Origin: Candidatus Bathyarchaeota archaeon
Lineage (GTDB): Archaea > Thermoproteota > Bathyarchaeia > Bathyarchaeales > Bathycorpusculaceae
DNA: 43,372 bases
NCBI GenBank assembly: GCA_029907545.1
Contig: JARYLR010000012.1
Span: forward strand, 1 to 43,372
Reading direction: 5' to 3'
The notes beneath the pieces are model-generated. The model saw nothing but the letters and a program-made list of their open reading frames with translations, searched no databases and was not told the origin of the DNA. How positions within the stretch are numbered: position 1 is the first letter of the stretch; each line of letters opens with the position of its first letter. The translations under genes were made by a program, and so were the position numbers. Below are positions 7,509 to 15,392 of the stretch, in pieces.

Positions 7509-8171
7509 ATGCTTGTGGCAGGAGTCGACGATGCAGGACGTGGATGCGTAATAGGTCCGCTTGTGATCGCAGGCATCTTGATGCAAGAAGAAGATCTGCA
7601 TAAACTCGTGAAACTGGGCGTGAAGGATTCAAAACTGTTGTCTCCGTATAGACGAGAGCAGCTGGAATTAGAAATCAAGCAGATAGCTCAAAAACACACC
7701 ATCGTAAAGCTTCCACCTGCTGAGATAGATGAGGTTGTTCTCAAGGGCAGAAAGCTTCATAGGCTTAACTGGCTGGAAGCCAAGGCAATGGCAAAGGTCA
7801 TAGAGCGCCTTAGACCAGAAAAAGCGTACGTGGATGCTTCCGACATTTTAGAAAAAAGGTTTGGAGAAGATGTGAAGCGTAACATCAGTTTTGATGTTGA
7901 GATTGTTTCCGAGCATAAGGCTGATCAAAAATACCCCATAGTCTCCGCAGCCTCCGTGATCGCCAAAGTGGAACGCGACCGAGAAATAGAACTACTAAGA
8001 CAGCGGCACGGAGACTTTGGAAGCGGCTACCCCTCCGATCCTAAGACAATAGTGTTTCTTCAACAGATTCTGCAGAAATACGGTGAATATCCTGATTTCG
8101 TGAGGAAATCGTGGAAGCCAGCAAAAAAAGCCTTGATTGAAAACGAAAAAGCCCAAACCAAGCTTATGTAA
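7509..8171 (+). CDS. rnhB: ribonuclease HII
   Basis: Cuts the RNA strand of RNA-DNA hybrids and nicks at single ribonucleotides in DNA. The 220 residues match archaeal RNase HII. The active site begins GVDDAGRG (5-12), with D7 and D8 where most family members have Asp-Glu. Further acidic residues D109 (YVDAS) and D139 (HKADQKYPIVSAASV) complete the four-acid site. FGSGYPSDP gives the tail motif of the family. The ATG at 7509 lies 131 bases past the NTPase gene. The 3' end overlaps the convergent HTH regulator by 8 bases. The Glu-to-Asp change is noted as a separate observation. Confidence 0.95.
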   Translation: MLVAGVDDAGRGCVIGPLVIAGILMQEEDLHKLVKLGVKDSKLLSPYRREQLELEIKQIAQKHTIVKLPPAEIDEVVLKGRKLHRLNWLEAKAMAKVIERLRPEKAYVDASDILEKRFGEDVKRNISFDVEIVSEHKADQKYPIVSAASVIAKVERDREIELLRQRHGDFGSGYPSDPKTIVFLQQILQKYGEYPDFVRKSWKPAKKALIENEKAQTKLM

Positions 8172-9114
8172 CGCTTGATATCAAATCTTCTGGGCCTCGC
8201 ATTTTCGAAACTTCGTCGCTGCGGATGCATGGAATATCAGTATGTGATAAGATTTTTCTGTCGGTTACGAGAAGGGGACGCGCCTGAATCACCGTGCTTA
8301 CGCTTAGAATCTCGTCTACGCGCCTATCTAATGCGCCTTCTTTACTGTCTGCGACTCCGCCAATAATTTTAACCTCTTCCTCCGGAATGCTCAGAACAAA
8401 ATCAAATGGTGCCCTTCGCACGACTGTTATGGGGTAGCGTGCAAACTTTCTAAAAACCTTGCTCAACAAGGAGTTTTTGGCAATCGCAAGTTTAGCTTTC
8501 GTAAGAAAACAGCGCTTATGTTGATGTTTTGTTTTCTCAAAGATATTAAAGGGACGCGCAACTGGAATCCCCAGTGTATATACAAGATTATAAGCGGTCG
8601 CAACCGAAGCCTTAGCCATACCATGCTCATAGCCATAAAGTGTTCTGCGAGAAATGCCTATCTTCTTAGCCATGTCGCCAATCGACATACCAAGCTCCTG
8701 CCTTCTTCGTCTTATGGCATCACAGTCTATCTCTACGTAACATCCGCCTGGACCCGCTTGAATCAGCGGAAAAACCTTGTGCAGCATGATCGATTCGAAG
8801 GTTTTAGGCGTCACCGCGAAAAGCGCATATCTTGAATAGACCGTGTCATCTTCCAAGGGCTTATCTCTCGCTCTCATACTTATCAGCAGGTAAACCGCTG
8901 AAATGCATTTGGATATAGCTTCCAGTTCAAGCGAGTCACCCATAGAAACATTGTCTATGTCGGCTTGAACCTTGATTAGGAGGATTTCATCGTTCCTGCG
9001 TGCAGCAAAGTCGAAGCAGCTAGGTCTGGAAGAGCACTGCTTGGAGACCGTGAAGCCAGCCTCTTTTAACAGGGCTACGGCGACGCTTGGGTCTCCAATC
9101 CCCGCGCGGTTCAT
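8164..9114 (-). CDS. archaeal XRE-type HTH transcriptional regulator
   Basis: A 316-residue protein of the archaeal putative HTH-type regulator family. The N-terminal domain (about 1-125) looks like a restriction-endonuclease-like fold without an obvious full catalytic set (FDFAARRNDEILLIKVQAD). A Cro/C1-type helix-turn-helix lies near 130-185 (RRRRQELGMSIGDMAKKIGI, then SRRTLYGYEHG). The C-terminal domain (about 195-316) contains RRAPFDFVLS and VKIIGGVAD, characteristic of the family. Targets are unknown. It has its own upstream region of about 220 bases, with no other convincing gene, and its stop overlaps rnhB on the other strand. Confidence 0.88.
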   Translation of the reverse strand: MNRAGIGDPSVAVALLKEAGFTVSKQCSSRPSCFDFAARRNDEILLIKVQADIDNVSMGDSLELEAISKCISAVYLLISMRARDKPLEDDTVYSRYALFAVTPKTFESIMLHKVFPLIQAGPGGCYVEIDCDAIRRRRQELGMSIGDMAKKIGISRRTLYGYEHGMAKASVATAYNLVYTLGIPVARPFNIFEKTKHQHKRCFLTKAKLAIAKNSLLSKVFRKFARYPITVVRRAPFDFVLSIPEEEVKIIGGVADSKEGALDRRVDEILSVSTVIQARPLLVTDRKILSHTDIPCIRSDEVSKMRGPEDLISSVT

Positions 9115-9338
9115 TAGAAGATCACATAGAATATCCGGTGTGTTGTCAGATATAAACTATGCCGTGACCCTCTCGCGCATCAGCACCTGCAGCGAGTTGA
9201 CTCGTACTAAATGTTATCTTCAAATTATACAGCACATAAAGTTAGAGAAGCCGTCAAAAAGGTGCATACCGATAGCTTACGCTTTTTTATAAGATCAGCC
9301 GAAAAATAGTCATAGGCAGCGTCTCTTTGATAAAGGCT

Positions 9339-10034
9339 TCACTTTTGAGCAACAATCATGGCATGAGCCTTATCATAGGGTTCGAGGAGTACTACTTCCT
9401 TTATGCCGAAGCCTCGCTTCTTAAGGATTTTAACCTCGCTCTGATAAACTTCTTTAGGCTCTTTTGTGACATCTATGCTTTGCGCCTTTACAGCAAGCAT
9501 AGCCCAGCCGGAATCTTTAAGAAACTTGTCGGCATTGTCGGCTAGGATTTTCGCTTGCTCTGGCTGCGCTACGTCACAGTAGATGTCGTCAACTTTTCCT
9601 TGGACAAGCATCTTGTATTTTTCCGGTAGGCGAGCGTCTTCAAGGATTGGCGACATATTAAGTCTGTGCACACATACATTGTTCACAAGTTCTCTGATGC
9701 TTCTGGACGCAAACTCGACGCAGTAAACATGCCCTTTTTCGCCAACTATGTCAGAAACATGGCTTGCCGTTGTTCCAGACGCTGCGCCGAGATAAAGAAC
9801 TGCATGTCCTGGCTTTATAGGGACATTTTTCACGCCATTAAAAATTGCTGCAGCAAGCTTGCTTCTAAAAGCGTCCCAAACACGGTACTCTACGCCTGCA
9901 TAGCGCAGAAGCCTTTCGCCATAAACGCTGCGTCCAACTGCCAAGTTTCTAGTAGCCAGCCTCTGAGAGCCATCTTCAAGTGTAGCCTTAAAAACCGCGG
10001 GAAACTCGGGATGCGGCACTATTCTAATATTCAC
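9339..10034 (-). CDS. flpA: fibrillarin-like rRNA/tRNA 2'-O-methyltransferase
   Basis: The methyltransferase of the box C/D sRNP, adding 2'-O-methyl groups to rRNA and tRNA. It shows the fibrillarin N-terminal signature LATRNLAVGRSVYGE, the SAM site VLYLGAASGTTASHVSDIVG, VYCVEFASRS, and the catalytic-region acid in DDIYCDVAQPEQ. The Lys of the K-D-K-E set is in WDAFRSKLAAAI. The GTG at 10034 is preferred: it gives 231 residues, normal for archaeal FlpA, and begins just before the conserved VPHPEF segment. An ATG at 10064 would add ten residues. The start overlaps the nop5 stop, so the two partners are translationally coupled, as is usual in archaea. Confidence 0.96.
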   Translation of the reverse strand: MNIRIVPHPEFPAVFKATLEDGSQRLATRNLAVGRSVYGERLLRYAGVEYRVWDAFRSKLAAAIFNGVKNVPIKPGHAVLYLGAASGTTASHVSDIVGEKGHVYCVEFASRSIRELVNNVCVHRLNMSPILEDARLPEKYKMLVQGKVDDIYCDVAQPEQAKILADNADKFLKDSGWAMLAVKAQSIDVTKEPKEVYQSEVKILKKRGFGIKEVVLLEPYDKAHAMIVAQK

Positions 10035-11247
10035 GTCTACGCCTGCTCCGCATTCTTTTTTCATGCTTAGGCTTCCGCTCCTCAATAGGAGGCGGCTCAA
10101 CGTACTTCTCTTGGATTTCCTTAATTCTCTTCTCTAAGCCAGATTTTAGCTCTTCGCCGATCATTCTTCCCCCGAAAGCATCAGCCCTAGCAGCAATAGC
10201 GAGTTTTCCGGCAACTGCACGAGCGATTTTTCCTCTCTGCCACTTCTTTGCGTCATGCAAAACGCCATGCTGAAAGATCAGCCCGTGCTTGGGAGGTCTT
10301 GTCCCGGTTTTCATTGACCGGAAAAGTGCTTTTTCTGCGCCTAGAACCTGAATCGTGCTTGCTGGTTTTCTGGCCAGATTTGTTAGACCTCCGGCAATGG
10401 CGATAAGCCTTGCTCCAAGAAGAGAACCTACAAGTATTTTTGTGTTGGGTGCAACTTCTTCCATGGTCTTGTCCAAATAAGCTTCTAAGGTCTGTCGCAG
10501 CGCAAATAGGTCAAGGATGTTTCTGCTGATTTCTTGGACGCGTGCCAAATCCTCTTCTTCCAAGTCAGCGCCCATAGAGTTCTCAGCTGAATTGACTATT
10601 TGCTGTGCCTTCGACTGCGGAACCCCTTCCTTTTCAAGCATTTCCAAAGCATAGCCGTCTCTATTCCCGATAACGAGGACTAGCCGTGCATAGGTCTCAT
10701 GTTTATCTACCAAGCGATCAAGCTCTGGGAAATGGATGCCGTACCATTCCCTCAAACGTCCCATAAACAGGTTTATCACCTTGTCAAGATCGTCAAGCAT
10801 CTGGATTGCTTGAGCCACAAGAAGGTCTCTTTTTTCCACTGCACCCTTGACTCGAAGTTTAGCTATTTCCATACTGACATTATGCATCCAAGTATTAAAC
10901 TCCTCAAAGCCTTTAGCAAAGCCTGCCTCGACGGCAAGCTGACTCATGTTTGAGCAAAGCGCCTCGGTTACTTCGGTAGCCTCCGAGGATTCTGTAGCTA
11001 CGCCTAGTTTTTGTCTGACTTCTTTGGCTAGATTTTCGTTTTCAAAAACGAAGACATCATAAGTGCCCTTCTGCAGGCGTGTTACCACGCTTTCTATCTC
11101 GCTAACCATTTTTCCGCCTTCAGCTTTCAGTAGACTTCTCGCAGCTGCAGCGGGCTTCTTGGAAAACAGAGCTTTCTCTATAAGCTGCTTTTCTTCGCTG
11201 AAGCCGAACACTCCTATCGGGCACACCGCTATTGTCGCTTTCACCAT
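10024..11247 (-). CDS. nop5: Nop5/Nop56-58 family box C/D sRNP core protein
   Basis: Scaffold of the box C/D sRNP that bridges L7Ae-bound RNA and fibrillarin. The 407 residues contain the N-terminal fibrillarin-binding domain (1-120), a long coiled coil (about 120-260), and the NOP domain with its highly conserved block GSLLGARLIAIAGGL then KPASTIQVLGAEKALF. A lysine- and arginine-rich tail ends the protein (KHEKRMRSRRRREY). NOP binding to the RNA-L7Ae complex uses the GAEKALF region. The ATG at 11247 is followed closely on the other side by the divergent pyrD. It forms an operon with flpA. Confidence 0.96.
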   Translation of the reverse strand: MVKATIAVCPIGVFGFSEEKQLIEKALFSKKPAAAARSLLKAEGGKMVSEIESVVTRLQKGTYDVFVFENENLAKEVRQKLGVATESSEATEVTEALCSNMSQLAVEAGFAKGFEEFNTWMHNVSMEIAKLRVKGAVEKRDLLVAQAIQMLDDLDKVINLFMGRLREWYGIHFPELDRLVDKHETYARLVLVIGNRDGYALEMLEKEGVPQSKAQQIVNSAENSMGADLEEEDLARVQEISRNILDLFALRQTLEAYLDKTMEEVAPNTKILVGSLLGARLIAIAGGLTNLARKPASTIQVLGAEKALFRSMKTGTRPPKHGLIFQHGVLHDAKKWQRGKIARAVAGKLAIAARADAFGGRMIGEELKSGLEKRIKEIQEKYVEPPPIEERKPKHEKRMRSRRRREY

Positions 11248-11326
11248 CTATGCCTCCAGTGACTATTCCTAAGCTTTATCTTATATAAGATGATAACGTT
11301 TACTGAAAGTCGCCTTCGGTGAGAAC

Positions 11327-12244
11327 TTGAAAGTCAGCCTAAGCGTAGATCTGGGACGATTGAGGCTTGCGAACCCCACAATGTTGGCTTCAGGAGTCTT
11401 AGGTTACTCCGCAGCAATGATGCAAAAAATTGCTGAATGCGGAGCAGGCGCAGTAGTCACAAAATCCATCGGTCCGAAACCTCGAAAAGGCTACTCAAAC
11501 CCCACAGTTGTCCAGACCAGTAGCGGACTCGTCAATGCACTCGGACTCCCGAACCCTGGGATTGACGGGTTCATTGAAGAAATCAAGGAAGCGAAGAAAC
11601 TCCTAGATGTTCCATTAGTCACAAGCGTATATGGTTACACGCCCGAAGAGTATACGGCGGTAGCTAAAAAAGCCGCAGCCGCCGGCGCTGATGCCTTAGA
11701 AATCAACGTTTCATGCTCTCACGTAAAGGAAACAGGCTCCGAGATCGGGCAAAACCCAGAAACCCTGCAAGAAGTTGTCAGCAAAGTCAAGGCTGCAGTC
11801 AGCAGGCCGGTATTCGTCAAGCTATCACCGAACGTTACGGACATAGCCGTAATTGCGGAGGTTGCTGTTAACGCTGGGGCAGACGCCATTACTGCTACAA
11901 ACACGGTTAAGGCAATGGCAATAGACATCGAAACGTGCATGCCCATTCTCAGCAACAAAGTTGGAGGTCTTTCAGGACCAGCCATAAAACCAGTTGCGGT
12001 TCGATGTGTCTACGACATTTACGAAAAAGTTAAAGTGCCAATAATCGGTTGTGGAGGAGTCGCAGAATGGCAGGATGCTGTTGAATTCATACTAGCAGGC
12101 GCCTCAGCAGTCCAGATCGGCACCGCCATAGCGACCAGAGGGTTAAACGTCTTTAGGAGAATTGCCCGAGGCATAGAAGCCTACGTGGCTAGAAAAGGGT
12201 TTGAGAGCGTGAGCGATATTGTCGGCTTGTCACACCATAAATAA
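11327..12244 (+). CDS. pyrD: dihydroorotate dehydrogenase, class 1B catalytic subunit
   Basis: Oxidises dihydroorotate to orotate in pyrimidine synthesis, using FMN and passing electrons to PyrK. This 305-residue TIM barrel shows the substrate and FMN segments TKSIGPKPRKGYSNPT and NALGLPNPG. The catalytic Cys is C130 in EINVSCSH, and the phosphate-binding glycines are in IIGCGGV and ASAVQIGTA. A Cys base marks the class 1 enzymes, and the linked PyrK marks 1B. The start is TTG at 11327 after GGTGAG. The 3' end overlaps pyrK by 26 bases, so the two subunits are coupled. Confidence 0.96.
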   Translation: MKVSLSVDLGRLRLANPTMLASGVLGYSAAMMQKIAECGAGAVVTKSIGPKPRKGYSNPTVVQTSSGLVNALGLPNPGIDGFIEEIKEAKKLLDVPLVTSVYGYTPEEYTAVAKKAAAAGADALEINVSCSHVKETGSEIGQNPETLQEVVSKVKAAVSRPVFVKLSPNVTDIAVIAEVAVNAGADAITATNTVKAMAIDIETCMPILSNKVGGLSGPAIKPVAVRCVYDIYEKVKVPIIGCGGVAEWQDAVEFILAGASAVQIGTAIATRGLNVFRRIARGIEAYVARKGFESVSDIVGLSHHK

Positions 12245-13058
12245 CCACTTAAGAACCACAACGATCCAGAGCATCAAAACTGAAAGCCCTACGGTGAAAA
12301 CCTTCACATTCAAGGACAAGTGCTGTGCAAAGGCGAAGCCTGGTCAGTTCTTGATGCTTTGGATTCCCGGTGTTGACGAAATCCCACTCAGCATACTCAA
12401 TGCAGAAAAGAACGGAGATGTCTCTGTTTCAGTTAAGAATGTAGGCGAAGCTACGCAGGCTATGCATAGAAGAAAAATCGGAGACATAATAGGCGTAAGA
12501 GGCCCATTCGGCAACAGCTTCAGTCCAGCCAAAGGCGGAGTGCTCCTCGTCGGCGGAGGCACAGGCTTGGTTCCCCTCGTATTCCACGCTAAAAAGTCGC
12601 TGAGCAAGGTGAAGCTAATGGCCTTTGTGGTAGGAGCCAAGACAAAAGGCGAACTGCTGTTTGCAGACGAGATTAGAAAGGTGGCCTCAGGCAAGAGGAT
12701 GGAGTTCATAGAAACCACTGAGGATGGAAGCTGCGGCTTCAAAGGCCTGTGCACCCAACCTCTGGAATCTCTTCTGGAAAAAATCAAGTTTAACATGATC
12801 TACGCATGTGGGCCTGAGCAGATGATAAAAGAGTCTTTTCGCCTAGCTCAAAAGCACAAAGTCGGTTTTGAAGCAAGCCTCGAACGACTCATGCGGTGCG
12901 CTATTGGCTTATGCGGAAGCTGCCTGCTGGGAAAATATCGAGTGTGCAGAGACGGCCCTGTGTTCACGGGAAAACAGCTTGAAGAAGTCGGTGCCGAGTT
13001 TGGAGTTTCAAAAAGAGACTTTAACGGCAAAAAGGTACCCATTAGTTCTGGCAATTGA
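12219..13058 (+). CDS. pyrK: dihydroorotate dehydrogenase electron-transfer subunit
   Basis: Partner of PyrD: carries electrons from FMN through a 2Fe-2S cluster and FAD to NAD. The 279 residues comprise an FAD-binding barrel (about 10-100), a nucleotide-binding domain with VGGGTGLVPL (111-120) and YACGPEQM (195-202), and a C-terminal cluster site C227-x4-C232-x2-C235-x7-C243 (CAIGLCGSCLLGKYRVC). Those features define the PyrK branch of the ferredoxin-NADP reductase-like family. It starts at TTG 12219 inside the end of pyrD. No other pyr genes are in view. Confidence 0.95.
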   Translation: MSACHTINNHLRTTTIQSIKTESPTVKTFTFKDKCCAKAKPGQFLMLWIPGVDEIPLSILNAEKNGDVSVSVKNVGEATQAMHRRKIGDIIGVRGPFGNSFSPAKGGVLLVGGGTGLVPLVFHAKKSLSKVKLMAFVVGAKTKGELLFADEIRKVASGKRMEFIETTEDGSCGFKGLCTQPLESLLEKIKFNMIYACGPEQMIKESFRLAQKHKVGFEASLERLMRCAIGLCGSCLLGKYRVCRDGPVFTGKQLEEVGAEFGVSKRDFNGKKVPISSGN

Positions 13059-13248
13059 TGGCGTCATCTTAGGTCACCATGCAGAAAGAAAACAGAGAAA
13101 CAGTATTGTTTGTAAATAGGCTAGTTTCAAAAAACACGGCAAAAACCCAGCATATTTATCTGGCATAAGACAAAGAAGCTTTGATGGACATGTGAAAGCG
13201 TGCGTTTTGCAGTAAGCTTATTTGGAGAGCTAAAGCAAACTACAATGC

Positions 13249-14016
13249 ATGGAGATCTATAGGCATCCGCTCTATTATGAGGTTGCCTTCGGATTTGTAG
13301 ACGCCAAAAAACAGGTTGACAGCTTCGAAAGGATAATTGAAAAGTTTAGCAAGATAAAAGTCAAACGTTTTCTAGACATAGCATGTGGACCAAGCTTGCA
13401 GCTAAGAGAGATCGCTAAAAGAGGCTACGAAGCCGTTGGATTAGATCTGAGCACCGAAATGCTGGCATATCTGCGGCAGAAAGCAAAGGAAGAAAGAATA
13501 AAAATAGAGACCGTGAAGGCTGACATGTGTAAGTTTAAACTAGCGAAGGCAGCGGATTTTGCATTCATAATGATGGGTTCGCTGGAAGTTGAGTCAAATG
13601 AAAGATTTCTAAGCCACTTAGACTCTGTTGCTGGTTCACTAAAAAAAGGGGGCCTTTACTTCATTCAGAACAAGGTTGTTGACTGGACTCGCGAAGAGGC
13701 CCAAACTTGGACTATGGAAAGAGAAGGAATCGCTGTGAAGACGACCTTTAGCACTCGATGGAAAGACTTGCTGAACCAGATTTACGTTGAAAAATGCACA
13801 ATGGAAGTAAACGAGCATGGGCAAGTGATGAAGCTGGAAAGTGAAGAAGAACTGAAGTTCATTTTTCCACAAGAGTTTAAGGTGCTTGCAAAATTAAGTG
13901 GAAAGTTCGAGTTCTTGGGCTGGTGGAAAGGAAACTGTGATACGTGGAATCTTGACCAGCCTATTTGCAAGGAAAACCTGTCCAATGATAATATGGTGCT
14001 GTTGAGAAGGAAGTAA
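13249..14016 (+). CDS. class I SAM-dependent methyltransferase
   Basis: A 255-residue Rossmann-fold methyltransferase. The SAM motif I is FLDIACGPSLQL (about 41-52), followed by the acidic residue in AVGLDLSTEML and a motif II/III-like ADFAFIMMGSLE then LKKGGLYFIQN. The C-terminal third is beta-rich with several tryptophans (FLGWWKGNCDTWNLDQ), probably forming the substrate cap. Small-molecule methyltransferases of this type act on many substrates, and nothing here fixes which. It stands alone, with about 190 bases upstream that hold a weak TATA-like CATATTTATC near 13151. It converges on the DUF362 gene. Confidence 0.85.
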   Translation: MEIYRHPLYYEVAFGFVDAKKQVDSFERIIEKFSKIKVKRFLDIACGPSLQLREIAKRGYEAVGLDLSTEMLAYLRQKAKEERIKIETVKADMCKFKLAKAADFAFIMMGSLEVESNERFLSHLDSVAGSLKKGGLYFIQNKVVDWTREEAQTWTMEREGIAVKTTFSTRWKDLLNQIYVEKCTMEVNEHGQVMKLESEEELKFIFPQEFKVLAKLSGKFEFLGWWKGNCDTWNLDQPICKENLSNDNMVLLRRK

Positions 14017-14069
14017 CCGCAACCCTACACATTGAGAAGACACAAAGAAAATGTTTCTTTAAGTCTTGA

Positions 14070-15140
14070 CTAACTTATCCATCTGATTTGCCCGTCAACG
14101 CTTTTGCATCTCTTAAGAACACCTTTTCTAACCCTACGGGCAAGAGCATCTGCTATTTTCCTCTCCCTGCCTTCAACTGGCAAACCACGTCTCTCTAACA
14201 GTTTGACAACATCTTCAAGCGTTCTTCCTCTAGGTTCAGAGAAAAAACCTTCTTGAATCAGACTCTCAAGCGCTCGGTTTGCTTTCCCACCCCAAGTAAC
14301 TGGCCCGCTCTGCCTTCTGTTTTGCCTTTTCTGAGCCGCCACAGCGGACTCGAATTTCTTCTCTAGATCTTCAAATGAGGTGCCAGCAATCTCGATGTTT
14401 TCTAGTGCTCCTTCGCCAAGACCCCGCTTAACAAACTCTTGGAGTACAGGCATTTTTGAGGGCTCAAGGCCAGCAAGAGCCGCTCCAACTGTTTCTACGG
14501 CTACAGCGTCTTTTCCCACCACCAGAGTGTTCATTGGAACAGGGTTTTTTCCTGCACCTTGCCAGAAGTATGTGCCGTCAACAACGGCAAGGTCTACTCC
14601 GCCTATTGCCTCATACACGTCGGCGAGAAGTGCTGGCAGAATCTTGTGGTATTTTATTCTTTTAGAGTCAAGGATGCATCCGAAGAGATTCTTAAGTATG
14701 CTTCCTTTATCAAAGGAGCGTAGAATATGCGTGTCAACCAAGACCTTTTGCCCGAGAAGCACACGAGGCAAATCAACCTCTTGACCTGCCAGTTTCACTT
14801 TAACAGGATCAGACTCATCTGAAAGGTTTAGAGGAGCTACTCTGCCAGTGTAAAGCTCCTTCCATATCTGAAGCCTCTCTAAGCCTGTTCCTTGATAATT
14901 ATCAGATTCGGCAAGCATAACCCGTGGAGCCTTGTCGAAGACTCTGGTGATCGCACCGACTGCACGTACCGACGCATGGTTGTCTGCTTTGTGGCTGAAA
15001 ACTCCAACTTTGACGATGACTGGCTTTTTTAAAGTGTTGAGATCATCAAGTCCTCCAATCAATTCTAGAGCTTGCTCAAGTGACTCATGCTCTGCTTCTC
15101 TTTCAAATTCGACTACAGCAACTTTGACAGTCAAAACCAT
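14070..15140 (-). CDS. DUF362 domain protein
   Basis: The ATG at 15140 gives 356 residues, beginning MVLTVKVAVVEFE, which is where DUF362 proteins usually begin. Upstream in-frame codons are part of the divergent promoter region. The DUF362 core spans about 5-240 (KPVIVKVGVFSHKADNHASV, VMLAESDNYQGTG, VVDGTYFWQGAG). No ferredoxin-type cysteine cluster is attached. The last hundred residues form a helical, basic extension with repeated wing-like segments (GRTLEDVVKLLERRGLPVEG), perhaps nucleic-acid binding. The family's molecular role is unsettled. It is transcribed away from ileS. Confidence 0.8.
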   Translation of the reverse strand: MVLTVKVAVVEFEREAEHESLEQALELIGGLDDLNTLKKPVIVKVGVFSHKADNHASVRAVGAITRVFDKAPRVMLAESDNYQGTGLERLQIWKELYTGRVAPLNLSDESDPVKVKLAGQEVDLPRVLLGQKVLVDTHILRSFDKGSILKNLFGCILDSKRIKYHKILPALLADVYEAIGGVDLAVVDGTYFWQGAGKNPVPMNTLVVGKDAVAVETVGAALAGLEPSKMPVLQEFVKRGLGEGALENIEIAGTSFEDLEKKFESAVAAQKRQNRRQSGPVTWGGKANRALESLIQEGFFSEPRGRTLEDVVKLLERRGLPVEGRERKIADALARRVRKGVLKRCKSVDGQIRWIS

Positions 15141-15339
15141 CCATCTCTCGTAACTGAAATCAGTAAACAGAGGTCTATATAAGCAAGGTTTTTCGCCTTC
15201 ACCTCTATAGGCAGCATCAACTTGAGGAAAGCGCACCATGCTTTTTTGACTATCGAAAAGTGCGGATAAATCATCCTGAAGTGAAGGTGCCCTGCGTACA
15301 ACGCTCTTACAAATTCTAAGAAGCAGTAATTCAAAAAGG

Positions 15340-15346
15340 TTATATG
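15340..15346 (+). promoter_or_regulatory. TATA box candidate for ileS
   Basis: TTATATG is preceded by an A-rich BRE-like stretch (AAAAAGG). It lies about 50 bases before the ileS start and predicts transcription near 15370. It sits between the divergent DUF362 and ileS genes. Confidence 0.5.
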
Positions 15347-15392
15347 TTGCTCTTGCGATGTTGATGTATTTGCGGGTGCAATGTGATGCAAG

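Noticed and set aside
7023-7601. 192-codon minus-strand frame
   Set aside because: Covers the NTPase gene and the start of rnhB in the opposite strand; serine-rich shadow without motifs.
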